Shown piece by piece: positions 12,590-25,000 of a stretch of DNA of 64,000 bases. The translations under genes were made by a program, and so were the position numbers. Numbering within the stretch: position 1 is the first letter of the stretch; the number at the start of each line of letters is the position of its first letter. The DNA comes from Klebsormidium nitens (lineage: Eukaryota; Streptophyta; Klebsormidiophyceae; Klebsormidiales; Klebsormidiaceae). The stretch spans positions 1 to 64,000 of the forward strand of contig DF237414.1 in NCBI GenBank assembly GCA_000708835.1, given 5' to 3'. The notes beneath the pieces were generated by a model that was not told where the DNA came from, did no database searches, and was given only the letters and a program-made list of their open reading frames with translations.

Positions 12590-14147
12590 TGCGCCCTTCA
12601 AATGCGCCCCCCTGGCTGAGCGGACGTGAAAAGAGGGCGAGAGAAGCGGAGAGACCGCTCTTGTAAGTCAGTTTCTAAAATTCGACTGTACGACGGATCG
12701 GCCGAAAGACGTTGGTTTAGCCTCCAAACGCGGTGCGAGTTTTATACGCGTACAGCATTTTCTCATCGCCAGGCGCGACGAACAGGTTCAGAAGCCCCAC
12801 CTGGCTTTTCACTAAGTTTGCAGATCTCTCTTCGTCGACAGTGCTTCATAAGGCCATACTATGTTTAGTAAGCTCAAGGTTTAGTAAGAACGAGCTATTA
12901 AACACTAAAAACCTAAACCCAAATAATCACTCGCTCCGCACCCGCACCCTAACCACCATACTAACCCTACCCGTCCCAGTACTAAACATTGAGCTTAGGG
13001 TACCGTCACTTTGAAGTGGCACCCCCTTAGGTATTCCGTTGGGGGGGGGGGGCTTGGGTTGCTTCAGCCAACCATAGGCGGGGAGGGGGGGGGTGCTTGT
13101 GGCCTTTCACTTGGGGCGCAGCCCCAGCTGGATCCTAGCTATAGAGATTCCGCTTTTTGGTGCTAATTTGTCCTCGTTTAGCAGGTTTTTAGCCCACGGG
13201 ACTGAGAATTAGGCCCTCGAATGCACCAAGATGCACTTCCCAACGTAAAAGAAGGGCAAAAATGTGTATACGACAGTGCTTTTCTGGCCCGGCTGGTGGC
13301 TGACCGGCCCGGGGCCTTGACCATTTTTGTGAAGACAAGGCCGGGAGGGGGGGGGGGCTTGTGACCCTTTGGCCAAAGTGCCTCTAAAATACCTAACCGG
13401 GTGCCACCTCAAAGTGACGGTACCCTTACTAAACATATTCTAGAGAACGATCATATTAAAATGATTCATTGTCAATTCTGCTGAAGAGAGAAGTTACTGG
13501 CACTGGCAATCACTCTAAATTGTAGTTGTCAGCTTGAGTGGCGCCTTGCTGGTCCTCTTCTGGCGTACTGCGCTAGTCAAGTCTACTTCTGCCGTTGTTG
13601 CAGTCTGGAGGGCTGCTCTGTGTAAGGAAGGCTGCTCTGTGTGTCACAAACCTGTGTCTAGCGACTCTGTTCTTGCCTTCAGAGGCAGGGCACCAGATTC
13701 CAAACGCTGGGGATGTGAGAGAGGGGAGTAGGAAAGCGGAGGGTTTGCATTCAGGGGAGGGCCAAGCAGATTCCTTCTCTGGAGAACTTGATAGAGAAGG
13801 GTCTCACCATTGGCGAGGAGCAGTACACAGCAATGAAAGTTGAGAAGATGTGCAACCTGGACTAGCCAGTGGCACCTGACAGTGCTCCTTTGGCTGCATT
13901 CCCGTTCATGAATGTGCCTCTTCATGTGCAAACTTCCACAGCTAGCTGCAAGTAGGGTCCAAACACAGAACACTCTGGGACACAAATGCGCGTCACGTAA
14001 ATCCGAAAGGTCCAAGCAGAGAAACCTTACTGCACACCTGTGATCTAAAGCATAGTTAGGACTGTTGAAAACATGGTCCGGTAGAATCACACTCTGGTCG
14101 GATGATCTTTCAGAGAAGCAGCCCAATCGCGCAGCGTCCCTGTGTCG
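12590..14147. other. Divergent promoter region, RPL5 / GT8 gene, carrying a foldback element
   Basis: This 1.56 kb lies between the start codons of RPL5 (-) and the GT8 gene (+). The middle third is a foldback element, described separately. The RPL5-proximal 300 bp should hold its promoter and leader. Several ORFs overlap here on both strands, but none resembles a known protein or has splice support. Confidence 0.5.
12990..13427. mobile_element. Short foldback element, MITE-like, with terminal inverted repeats
   Basis: Arms of about 25-38 bp are in inverted orientation. The left arm begins near 12998 (AGGGTACCGTCACTTTGAAG...) and the right arm ends at 13425 (...CTCAAAGTGACGGTACCCT). Each is continued inward by a TTAGGTATT-type sequence. 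The interior is non-coding and carries three poly-G runs of 9-12 bases. The 9-mer ACTAAACAT occurs in direct orientation just outside both ends (12981-12989 and 13429-13437), as a 9-bp target duplication would. The left side has about 8 extra bases between this 9-mer and the arm. A 9-bp duplication would suit a Mutator-like non-autonomous element. No transposase is encoded. Confidence 0.6.
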
Positions 14148-17100
14148 ATGCGCCCCTCGAAGGGAGGCCGCAAGGGGCGGCGGGCCCCTCGGGGGTGGGG
14201 CCCTTCCCACCAGCGCATCAACTGGCCTGCTGTCGTGTGCTGGCTCCTCGCAGTCCTTGCAGTCACTCTCTTCATCACTAGTGCCCCTTCAGAAACTCCC
14301 ACGCTGTCGAGCCATGAGGGGCCAATGCGGGTGGAGCACTGGCGGAACGGAAGCACGGTGATTGTGGGGAGCGTTTCGGCGCCTGTGACTGTGCAGTACG
14401 ATGAGGTGCGTGCCGCAACGGGGCGGCCAGATGGGGAGGCGGTGGACGTGTTTATGAGCAGCGACCAGCGGGACTTGCGGCCGATCGTGGTGGTCATGAA
14501 CTCGACGCTTGTGCATACGAGGTGCGTGAACAGAAATATGCAGACAATTGTCAAGTTTCAGCATCATTCACACACGTAGTTCAGCAAATCGTTAAACACG
14601 TTGCAGAACCGACCGGTGGCATTTGTTTAATGCGTTCACTTGAGCGGGACAAATGCTCCATTCCAAGGAGCGGCAAGATGGTGTCTGCCTCGTGCCGTCA
14701 GTTAAGTCAAGGCCTGCGACCAAAACGGACCTGCCCATTTCTATGTAGAAACTTTCGTCCTCCCAGCTGAGATCCACCTCCTTTTCTTGCTCTGTCTTTT
14801 CTACCTCCAAGATGCCCTGTATGTGCCCCGTTTGAGTGTATATTACTAGTTAGCTTTAGCGCCTTCCGGAATGATCTGCAGGAAACAAGGTGTCTGGCTT
14901 GAAGGCTTCCGTTCTCCCCGCAGGTACCCTGAACGCCTGTTCTTTCATCTCATCCTGCCCCCAGCATATGCAGACTACGCTTCCAAAGTCCTCAGCCTCA
15001 TCTTCCCCAACACTGCTTTTGGAATCAACGAGTAAGATTTTTGAGGCTTAACATTCTGTTTGTATATTTATATTTTTCGTCTAAAAACATGAAAGGATTG
15101 TACTTGGAACATACGAAGATAGTTACTGTCATGTCTTCGTGTAGAGGAAAAACACTTCGTACCTGGTCAGCTCTATTGAAGGCCAGAGGGGTCAGTAGAA
15201 AATAGTCCGTTCATCCGTCAACCTAGCTTTCTGTTTGTAGCTCGTTTTGTCCCTCAGGTCCGTGTTTATACATGCTCTGTGCCAACTGTTTTCGACCTGC
15301 TTTGTAGGACCTTGGCTGATGGTCATGTCTCGGTTTCTGCATCTTTGGTTCTTGAAGTCTGATGCACAACAAAGCAGCTTCACGCTCCTGTCACGGGCCT
15401 AATCTTCTTGTCATGTCACGAAAGTGGTGTCAAAGTCGCTCTGAACCGGAAGAGCAAAGTACTCAAGGTCATGATCCTTTCGATACGTCATGGAGAAAAG
15501 TAGTGCGGCTGAGGTAAAAGGATCCTGCAGTACACCACTTTACTGCAAGTAAGCGACAACTAAATTTGGGGCATGCTCACAGATCCGGTGAAAGGAGAAC
15601 GCTGACCCCCACACGGCTTGGGACTAAGCTTAAGCGCGCCCGACCGGTATGTACTTTGTCGACGACCAACGTCGATCTCACCTACAGTCTAACGTTCGGG
15701 GCTACAGGTTCAAAACGTCTATGCTAGGTCGCCAGCAACCCGGCACGTCAAACCTCGCCGGCAGTGACGTGATCAAGCCCCCTTTCGCTCGCGCATAGAG
15801 CACCAAGCAGCTTGGGGGTCTGCGACTGCAAACTGCGGTCCGCATGCTCCTTCAATTCCGTTCTCAAACCACTTGTTTTCCCCTCAGGAACGCCGCCGAC
15901 ATCCACGCCATCAAGCGGCGGCTCGTGCGCATCAACGGCACGTACGTGCAGCAGGGCCTGACCAGCCTGTACGCTTACTTCCCGTACTACCTCCCGCACA
16001 TCGCTCCCGGCCTGGAGCGGATAATTTATCTGGACACAGACGTCGTCGTCAAAGCGGACATCACCGAGCTCGCGGACATGGCGATGCACGGCTTCCCCTT
16101 GGCGGCGGTGAGCGAACGCGAAGCTAAGGCCGTTCAAAGTTAGATCCCGGTTTCCGGTCGCCAGCGGGCCCAAAGTCGAAGGATTCTGAAAAATAAGATT
16201 CATACAAAATCTCATTTTCACTCTTCCTCTCTGTCGGATAACGAGCTTGCTGGTGTTGTTCCCGTCGAGCAGACGCTCCTAAGATTCGCAGAATGCTCGT
16301 TTCGACCTTCACATCTGATACGGTACTACTCAGTCCAGAAGATGCTGAAAGTACGGCAATAGAAGGTCAGTCGAGAAATCTGGATTGAAGCTCTTCACTG
16401 ATCTACCCAAGTCCCTGATCTTTGGTGTCCCACCAAGCTAACGTTCGTTTCTTTGAACAAGTAACACACAAGCCCCTTACTGTGTATCAGTAGCGAAAAG
16501 AGTTTGAAGTTTGCTAGAAGGTTTACTACAGTTACCAGTTTCCGAAGCTCGGACGTGCCGTAGGCGGGTAAAGGACTGCTCGCAGACGTTCGGGCTGGTG
16601 CTCGAGTATTGCGCTCTACTGTACTCGTCCCTCTGGATTGAATCCCGTCTTATCGGATGACAAGCCTCCGTATGCACATGGAAATGGATGTCATTTATAT
16701 GGTCGACGAGCCCTCCTCAATTTTTTAGTATAACAATCAGCGAAACGGAATTATGCCTCGAGCACGTGGAGGACTGCTCGCGGACGTTCGGCCTCGCACT
16801 CAGAGTTCCGCATTCTTTTGCTCTTCTCAACTTCCCTGTAACTTTACCGAATCCTGTTGGAAGACGAGCCAAAGTAGATTGCTTTCGACGAGCCCTCCGC
16901 TGGTTGCAGGCGATCGCAAAGGATCTCATACTCTTACGTTTGCTGGGTATGCCGTGTGCAGGTGGAGGACTGCTCGCAGACGCTCGGCCTGGTTTTCGAT
17001 TTGCGCACTTTTGCCGGACACACACTTACACTTGATTGGACTGGACGCACTCCACTTGCCGAGACTTCACTCGCACTCCAGTCACCAAAAGTTGAACGCA

Positions 17101-18456
17101 CTTGACTTAGCCACGGACGCACGTTTCGCAGGTGGAGGACTGCTCGCAGACGTTCGGCCTGGTGCTCGACTTCCGCATGCTCGCGCACATCAAGAAGGAC
17201 GCGGTCCCCGGGGAGCCCGGCCGCGAGTCGCGCTACGACAAGGGCGCGTGCAGCGTCAACCGGGGCGTCATGGCGGTGAACGCCAACTTCTGGCTCATCA
17301 AAAACATCACCGGGCACATCGAATGGTGGATGGAGCACTCGGGGCGCGGCAAGGCGGCGCTCTACAGGTGAGGGGCTCAAACGAGATCGATCCGCGTTTT
17401 CAGTCGGCGTTTTGCGAATTGTTGAAAAGAGGTTTAAGCACGTGGTTTTTGCGGCGATTTCCTACGCACCGAATCCTGCTTTCGTGTCGCCGAGAAGTGG
17501 CACACTTCGTAGTGCGTTGAGCGAGTCCGAACGTAGCATACGGGCTGACCGCAGCCTTACGTGTCACCTTGACGTGACGGCGTTGTTTCAATTAGAGTGG
17601 GCGATCTTTATCTCTGACGGCCAATCGGAAGGAATGCTGGCGATCTTCGAAGCAGATCGTTTAGCCCCCTTCTGTTGAGTTGGCGGAGCGAAGTCGATGT
17701 CGATGAGCCGGAATTCTGATCTACTGTCTTCGATCGACGGCGAGTACCTCAGCCGCTGTTGTCTGTTCCATGCGTTGAAAGCGGTTGTATCGGTCCCGAT
17801 TGAGTGGACCGCTGAGCACCGAGCGCTTTGGCTTCGTCCCTTTGGCCGAGAAAATGAGCACGAGAGGGCTATCTGCCGGGAAACTCGGTCTTTGCCCGAG
17901 AGAGAGGAGGGCGCAGTTTCTGCGATCGCTATGGTTGATCGTGCTCCAAATTTTCTCTGTACAAACAATTTCATTTATTGTTTGTCGGACCTGCTTTACC
18001 CTGAGGTGTGCTTCTTCGTCGACGAAAACCCACTATGTTAATATTCTTTTTCCCACCGGCAGGTACGGACAGGCACAGCCCCCTTTTCTCCTCGCAGCCA
18101 ACAAAAAGTACATGAAGCTGCCGTTAGAGTGGAACGTGCGGGGCCTCGCGCGGGACGAGTTTATAGGCAAAGAAAAAGAGGGTCTCGCGAAGCTTGGGTA
18201 CGACAAGGATTACTTCGACAAGATAGGGGTCCACGGAAAGAAGCCGTTCGTCTCGCCGTTTGCAGACACGGCTCGCGTGTTGCATTTTAACGGGCGGCAT
18301 AAGCCGTGGATACGAGGCCGGGATAGGGAGCCCGGGGAGCAGCCGCCCGCGCTGTGCGGCCAGCAGTTGGTAGATTGTGCGCAGCTTTGGTGGCAGTATC
18401 TGTCTCCAAAGGCGGAAGAAATCCTACTTGACTTGGAGAGACGACTAACTTTATGA
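14148..18456 (+). CDS. GT8-family glycosyltransferase, GATL/GAUT-like
   Basis: Five exons, 14148-14521, 14924-15031, 15888-16107, 17132-17367 and 18063-18456, with GT-AG introns and consistent phase. The product is 443 residues. A basic cytosolic tail is followed by one membrane anchor at about 24-43 (NWPAVVCWLLAVLAVTLFI), giving type II Golgi topology. The GT8 catalytic region starts near 90. The metal-binding DxD lies in IIYLDTDVVVK (D210, D212) and the C-terminal donor-site motif is HFNGRHKPW (387-395), the counterpart of HxxGxxKPW. The family transfers hexoses or galacturonic acid from UDP-sugars, so a cell-wall polysaccharide role is likely, but the donor sugar cannot be read from sequence. 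Intron 3 carries three decayed tandem copies of the start of exon 4. Confidence 0.93.
16562..17190 (+). repeat. Tandem copies of the exon 4 acceptor region in GT8 intron 3
   Basis: The block GTGGAGGACTGCTCGCAGAC, which begins exon 4 at 17132, also occurs near 16565 (as AAAGGACTGCTCGCAGAC), at 16766 and at 16962. The spacing is about 170-200 bp, and each copy is followed by a decaying TTCGGCCTGGTGCTCGA-type continuation. The copy at 16962 keeps the CAG acceptor. The copy at 16766 has lost the AG. None has a matching downstream donor, so they look like pseudo-exon fragments. Confidence 0.85.
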
Positions 18457-19462
18457 TTTTATCTTGACCAGCTGACGTGGCTAGCGGCATGATTCGACCC
18501 AACACCATTACAGCCCAATTTTGAAGAGGCTAATATTATGCACATGCCAATCTTTCAAGGCGCCAACCACAACATATGCCAGCCGCATACATGATGCATT
18601 GCGGCCGGGCCAACACGTGTGGGCCAGTGACCATGTTGCGTACCAGTGATTGGGTACATGCAAATAGTGGCTCCTCAGGTTAATTGAATTTACAATGCGC
18701 CGAGGTCACGAACTCGCAAATTTTGCAATACCGGCCGGACTTCAGCCCCTAGAGCTCAAATCTTGTAAAAGGAGGGTCATCTCATATGTGCCACAGGCAC
18801 CAAGTCTTCAATATCATTGGATGTATATGATAGATGTAACAACTCATGAAGTTTGCCGGTATCGTGCCTAAGAACTGATTGTAGCGTTTGATAGATTGTG
18901 ATTGGATTGTAACAATCTCTCAGTTCCTGCATTCTCCGTTTTCGCAAGCAATGTACTTCAAAACAAGTCCCTGACTTGCACACTTTCAGTTCATGGATAT
19001 CAGCTGAGAAGGTGCTTTCGCTGTTCTTATGAGCAACTTATGATAGCATCTGTGGACCCTGCTGTAAATGGAGTCTCCTCAGTCCTACACCACCTCAGGT
19101 CCTAGGTAACGCCCGGTGTCAGTCTTACACCCATCATTGCAGCGCACTGCAACAACCTCTAGACTACCTCCGCCAGTGATGTATCCAAGTGATCTCTTGG
19201 CACCATCTGCATCCTCGCAGTTCTTGCCACTACTTTCTCAATGTACGCGCAGGAGGATGCAGTAATCTACCTGTCTACCGAACCTCAGTAAGTCTGCCCC
19301 TGAAGATAATTATGCGTGCGATTGTCGTTTTGTACCCAGTCAAAAACACAAATCAACCCTGTCTGTCCCCTGAACAACACAGCAAACACCTGTAGCTGTC
19401 CCCTCCTCCCTACTGCATCTCCACCTAGCTTGATACCTTCAGAAAGTTCCCAGCAGTGCCAC
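18457..19462. other. Intergenic region between convergent genes
   Basis: One kilobase between the 3' ends of the GT8 gene (+) and the zinc-finger gene (-). The exact right edge depends on the short last exon proposed for the zinc-finger gene. No other feature was seen. Confidence 0.45.
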
Positions 19463-21122
19463 TCAGATAGCAAGATCTGCAAAGATATGTGTGGGAAGCA
19501 TTGAGAAATGTAAGACATAGCCCTGCACTCTGGCCACAGAACCTGCGCACAGAGCACAATCCAGACTTCAGCTTCATTTGTGGCACCACAATGGCAACAA
19601 AGCACAAATTTGACTCAACAATGATCAGACATTAGAGTCTGCAGCCTGCAAGGCAACAGCTTGCTATCCTCTTCCTGCAACTTGTCACAGACTTACCGAT
19701 GTCTGCAGCCCTAGGACCCGCACACCTGAAGCATTCCGCTCGACTGGCAAAGTTGTGCTCTCCACAGTTGGTCCTGCACAGTCCAATATGTCAGCAGAGG
19801 CGAATTAAACAAATCAACACGTTCTGAACAAACTAAAAGATTGATGGTACAGGGACGTGTTTGGCAGGTTTCAGCAAGTGGCAGCATATTCCGACTTTGT
19901 GAGTGGTGGCACAATGTTTGCAGTGGCGATTGCGCTGCAGATCTTTGAGTTGTGAGCCTCTTTGGTATGTGACTTGTTCATTTGCCATCATCAGCGCAGA
20001 TTTGAGTTCGTCACGATGTGGAGAGATTGCCTTATCATTTCTGGCCATGAAGAAGAAGCCTTGAATCTGACAGTTACATTACCACGTTGCAGAAAGTAGA
20101 GCGGCTTTGAGGACAGCACGCACCTGGAACAGATCCAATCGCCTGGCTTGAACCCCTGCTTGCTTATCTTGCTGTTCTCTACCAGCATGTCGCCACTTCC
20201 ACCGACCTTCGGAACCATGCACTTGAAGCAGCTCTGGCGACTTGCGAAGTTGTGCGCCCCACAAGCGGGGTTGGTGCAGAACCTGCGAAGAAAGTGAGGC
20301 GGCATAACCACCAGAATGCACCAATACATTCTCATGTTCAGAGTTATTTGGAAAAGATGATCTTGAGACCAAAATGATTTGACCACCTTCTTTGATCCGT
20401 GAAGGAAGCACTTGCAAAATGACATAGAAACGAACGAGCTTAGCATGCTCAGTCCACATTTGACAGGATGGTTTGGCTGTGGATAGCCTGTGATTTTGTG
20501 AATTGCATAACTCTTAGTTTCCAAGACCACTTGAGTGGTATGACTGCACTGAATGTGGCAACTCCCCAAGAACTTGCACAAGCCTGCTGCTTACCAGTCA
20601 CCAGGGCGGACATTGGAAGCCATCCCAACAGCATCTCCTACGCGTTGCTCCATAGCAAAGTTCCCCATAGGGCCTTGTTGATACTGCAGACCCCAAGTCC
20701 CCTCTCCACCACTGGCATCATCAGCCATAAAGCGGGGCGTCTGGCAAAGAAGGAGGAGGGTTTTAGTTTTTGATGTTTTTCAGGATGCCTTATAACATGG
20801 TGGTAGAACACTTCTGATAAACCTTCTAACAAGGTGGTAGAACTTTTCTGTATACCATTCAATCAGCAATGGGCAAAAAGAGACTGAAATGCAGGTAGAG
20901 TCCCATTCAGGTTACCACCATGCAATGAGAGAAATGCAGGTTGTAATCATCAATCAAATTTTTGGAAAATAGATGATTAGAATGCAAGAAGTATCATGTC
21001 ACAATGTGTGCCACTTTTCTCACCTGGCACCGCTGGCAGGCATCACGGCGCGCGAAGTTCAAGTGCGTGCACTGGGGACAATTCCAATCCCCAGCCTTCT
21101 TTATCTGAGCTGACTGAGACAT
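19463..21122 (-). CDS. RanBP2-type (NZF) triple zinc-finger protein
   Basis: Minus-strand exons 21122-21024, 20740-20595, 20282-20124 and 19773-19697 are well supported by GT-AG sites and phase. A last exon of 14 nt at 19476-19463, ending the chain ...AADIDLAI, fits phase but is a guess. The product is about 164 residues. Three RanBP2 zinc fingers are evenly spaced: GDWNCPQCTHLNFARRDACQ at the N-terminus (Cx2Cx10Cx2C), then GDW-F-C-TNPA-C and GDW-I-C-SRTN-C fingers (Cx4Cx10Cx2C), each ending in HNFASR plus C-x2-C. The linkers are Gly/Ser-rich. This architecture matches plant proteins such as the At3g15680/At5g25490 group, thought to bind single-stranded RNA. It is divergent from the WAC-DDT gene. 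Confidence 0.88.
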
Positions 21123-22078
21123 GCTGAGCTGACCAAGCTATCTTTGAGAGTGGCCTCCGTGATGCTTGTGACCGCTCCCAAGCTTCTGACAGCCTGCAAA
21201 GGCTGCCAAAGACACACTAGTGGAATGCGCAGGAACCCTGCTCCAAAGCTCCTGCCTGCGCCTTCCTGCGCCTCAGACAGAGCGTCTTCAACTTCAAGTT
21301 CTGAAGGACGAAACAGTGCTCTAGCAGCTCAGAAGCAATCAAAGAACGAATGTGGTGTGAAAAGCCCACCTGTGCACCTGGTGCTAGCGACTGGCACACG
21401 CCACTGACAATGCACGGAGCAAGGCTGGCACGTGACTGGCAGCGAAGACAACTGCCGGCTAGGTAAAAAGCGAAGGAAGCAACATTGTACCCAGATCAGC
21501 TTGCCTAGGCATCGAACGGTAGCGCGAATGAAGTTGCTTGATCGAACGGCTTCAGAGCTGTTACAACTGAAAAGGGTAGTTTTCATTCGCGTTAAAGCGG
21601 CATTCAAAATCCGTTCGCGCCAAAATCCACTCAAGTTCTGGCACTGCAGTCTGGACTGCCAGCTGGCGCATTTGGGCCTGTTCTCATTCCACTTCTGATG
21701 TACTGAGCTTTCGACACTCTGCTCAGCATTCAGAATCAAATGTGGGCAAAGCAGCAGCTGAGGCTGCTGATCCAGTGATTGGAACAGGAAGCCTGAACTT
21801 GGGGGTTTGAAGTGCGGGCAGAAGACGAGGAGGAGTTGGTTGTTGAGAACAGGGGCGAGGCCCATCGTTATCAGTCGTGATCAGGTTCAGGTTTCCGGAT
21901 CATGGTGGATGAAACCAGCTCCCAACCTTTGAGAGTCCCCGTTGAGATGCAACTGCAGGTCATCTTAGAAGCAAACCACCGTTTATTTGTAAAGCAGTAA
22001 TAGTTAAGAGCTTAGTTGGCAACTTGCTCTCTCTGAGCAGAGACTGGTCCCTGGTTTTGTGTCTATGCACAGGCCAGC
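21123..22078. other. Divergent promoter region, zinc-finger gene / WAC-DDT gene
   Basis: The region of 956 bp separates two start codons on opposite strands, so both promoters and leaders should lie here. No convincing core element or extra gene was seen. Confidence 0.5.
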
Positions 22079-25000
22079 ATGCCTCTTTTGAAGAGGAAAC
22101 CGTATAGTCTCAGTAAGCGCCCGAAGGGACTGGAACCAAATGAGCAAGTGTTTAAGGTCCGCATAACCGGAGAGGTGTTCCGAGAGTATGAGTAAGCCCA
22201 CAGTCATTGGTATTCCCGCACCATGCCTTGAAGATGTGAAATGCGCCACTCACTGTTTCATGCAAATCACATTTCACGGGGTTCTGACCATCAATTGGGA
22301 TCACAGATCTTGAGCTGGTCCTGTTTAAGGTCTCCGTTGTGACTTTGTCGGCAGACTGCTTGCATTGTTCGCGCTGTCTACACCACTACTACTGGATGTA
22401 GCCGGTTTTACCACCTTTTCGGACGGTGTGTCTCAACAGGTTTTTCTATGATTGTGAATAAAGAGCAACATGTCTTTTCTGCAAAGAACTCTATGTCGTT
22501 TGTGCTGTGTTGATGGCAGGTGTGTCCCCGTGGAGTCAGTGATTAGTGACGTCTAACTGGTGCTGTAGCAGATCTTCTTGACAGCAAGTGCTGACGGCAC
22601 TTTTTTCGTGGTTGACTGGTCTGAGAGGCCCTTCAGAACCCTAATGCTTAAGAGGACCACTCTTCCACTCGCTCAACGTTAGAAGCTGCAAAAGTTCACC
22701 AAGGCCGTTTTATACATGCAGCAAAAGTCTCCTTTCAACAAGCCCATTAGCAGGGTCTTGCTGCACTTACAAGGGCGCATGTGCTGACTTGTCTAAGTCG
22801 TAATAGAAAAGATGGAGTGCATCTCAACACCCCTGAATGAGCGTCAATTGTAAGAAGCGTATTTGATTGGAACCAGACTGACTTGGTGCCCCCATGGAAC
22901 TTCACACTTGGGAATTTTGCACCAGTCAAAGTGGCTCCTCTGACATATTAAGCAGTCCTGAGACGTCTGTTCCTATATGCAGGGACTACATTGGGAGGGT
23001 CAACTTGTACAGGCAGCGAGTCTGGACCTGTAAGGCAACCGGCAAAACAAACCTGACGTATGAAGAGGCTCTGCTGTCTGAGCAGCGGGCAAACGAGAAG
23101 ATCCAACAGTTCCCCAAGGCTTACGTCAAGCCGGTGCTAGAGATGATTCAATTCAGTAAGCCCAAGTATCCCGCTCTAGTTGTAGCGTGCCTTGCACTTC
23201 GAATGATTGTTGCATTCGGAACCTCCGTCCTTTGCAATCCATTGCAACAAGTGGGCGCTGATGAATGCACTCACCTCAGTCACAATATGGGCGCGGAAGA
23301 ACCATGAGTCAGGCAAGCCGAGAGCTGATTTCGCTTCTCAAACTTCAGGTGCTCTTAGGTGCTCTCATCAGTGGAGACATTCCATATTGCTCTCAGACCT
23401 TTGTCTGTGAATACAATATCCTTCTTAACTACGGTGATGAATTGGGTCTTCTGACCTCCAGTTTTTGCAGCCGGTTAAGCTCACGTCGTCTACGAACCTT
23501 TCACGAACAACCTCGCTTCAGCCAGCTAAGATAACTGGAAGGGGCACTGACCGGTTCAACCAGGCTTCGTTACAGGTTTAGCATGTCTGGTACAAGGGTA
23601 ATCTAAGCAGTGGTTAACAGTGGCTTCTCTTTTGTTTCCAGGCCAAGCCCGACTTGACGACCTTGTGGATACAATCTTCAAGACATTCAAAGACCGTTTT
23701 GTCAAGGGCGAGGAAGTCGGGCTGAAGAAAGATGAGGGCGCCTTGTAAGTCACATGTATATCCCCGGATGCATAAGCTGTACCTGAGTTATTGACCTGCA
23801 CAAAAATGAAGAGTGTTGAGTGGAGGGTCCTCAAAGATTCCCTTTGGCTTGTCATCTCTACAAGGCACACCACTACAAACAACTGTCGCCACCATATTGT
23901 TGCTTCTTTGTCGATTTTGGAATTCCTTTTCGAATTCAAGGGCCCATAATTGTCGCAGAAGGTATGGGGTCTTCAAAGCGAAGTCGCAACCCTGACGGGT
24001 CTAGTCAGGAGCGTTTCATCCTAAAGCAGACCCAATGTTCAACAACAAGCTCATTGACTGGGATCTGTTTGCTGTGAATGTGTCGCACTTTCTATGCTTA
24101 GCGGCTGTTGTTACTGTGGGACTAACGGGATTGTCCATTCAACAAACCCGGCTTGCATTTCACACTTCTGATTAAGACAAGCAGTTGAAGAAACAGCAAC
24201 GAAGAAAAGCTCTTACCGCGGGATCGAACTTCCTGTACTGCAGGATTCGCGTCCGAGTATTGCGTGTCCTCGAAAATGACCGGTACGAGGTTGGGTGGAT
24301 TGCGAGCGACACGAGCGGGGCTGAGGAAGAGTACTGTGACACGACTGTGGAAGGAATGGACACCCTCGAGTGAGCTCCCTTGCACATCCGCATCTTATCG
24401 TCAGCCTTAGCGAGTCTCTGAGAAGATTTGCCGGATCAACAACGGACATTCCAGTCTCGTGGCCTCTTGTATCCAGTGATTTTGATATCATTGCTTGTCT
24501 TCCTTGTGTCTCTGCCAGGCGCAAGAAGTACCACTTTCAGAAGTGGCTCAGCAAGGTTCCTCAGAGATCATTTGTGATACTCTCAGGCCTTATGATGCAA
24601 CTGCGATACGCTCATTAGGCTCGGAATCAGACCTTTCAAATCTTGCCTCTGCTAGGCGCAAGAAGTACCCCCTTCAGAAGTCGCTCCTCAAGACCTTCAT
24701 CCGCGACTCCGCGACGATCGGCCTGACAAAGAACGCCCCGCTAGTTGTGCACGAGAAGCTGGCGCGCAAGTACGGGATCCCTACGGAGCCACCGGAGGAA
24801 TTGAGAGAGCTGCTGTCGCCAAAGGGCAAGGCGAAGGGAGGGGACAAGACGGCTGAAAAGGACGCCAAACTGAAACGGAAGGTAAGGATCTACGGATTGA
24901 TTTTTTACTCAATCATCAGAACCTTCTTTGCCCCCCCGGCGAAAGTAACATCAAGCTACCTCGTAGGAGCAGTAGGTGGGCTTCAAAGTCCTCACATTCG

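Noticed and set aside
12900..12975. CCTAAACCC / CTAACCCTACCC text resembling plant telomere repeats
   Set aside because: The units are too irregular and too few to be an interstitial telomere array.
13644..14210. 188-residue minus-strand frame upstream of the GT8 gene
   Set aside because: It overlaps the GT8 first exon on the opposite strand, has no recognisable domain and looks like a chance frame.
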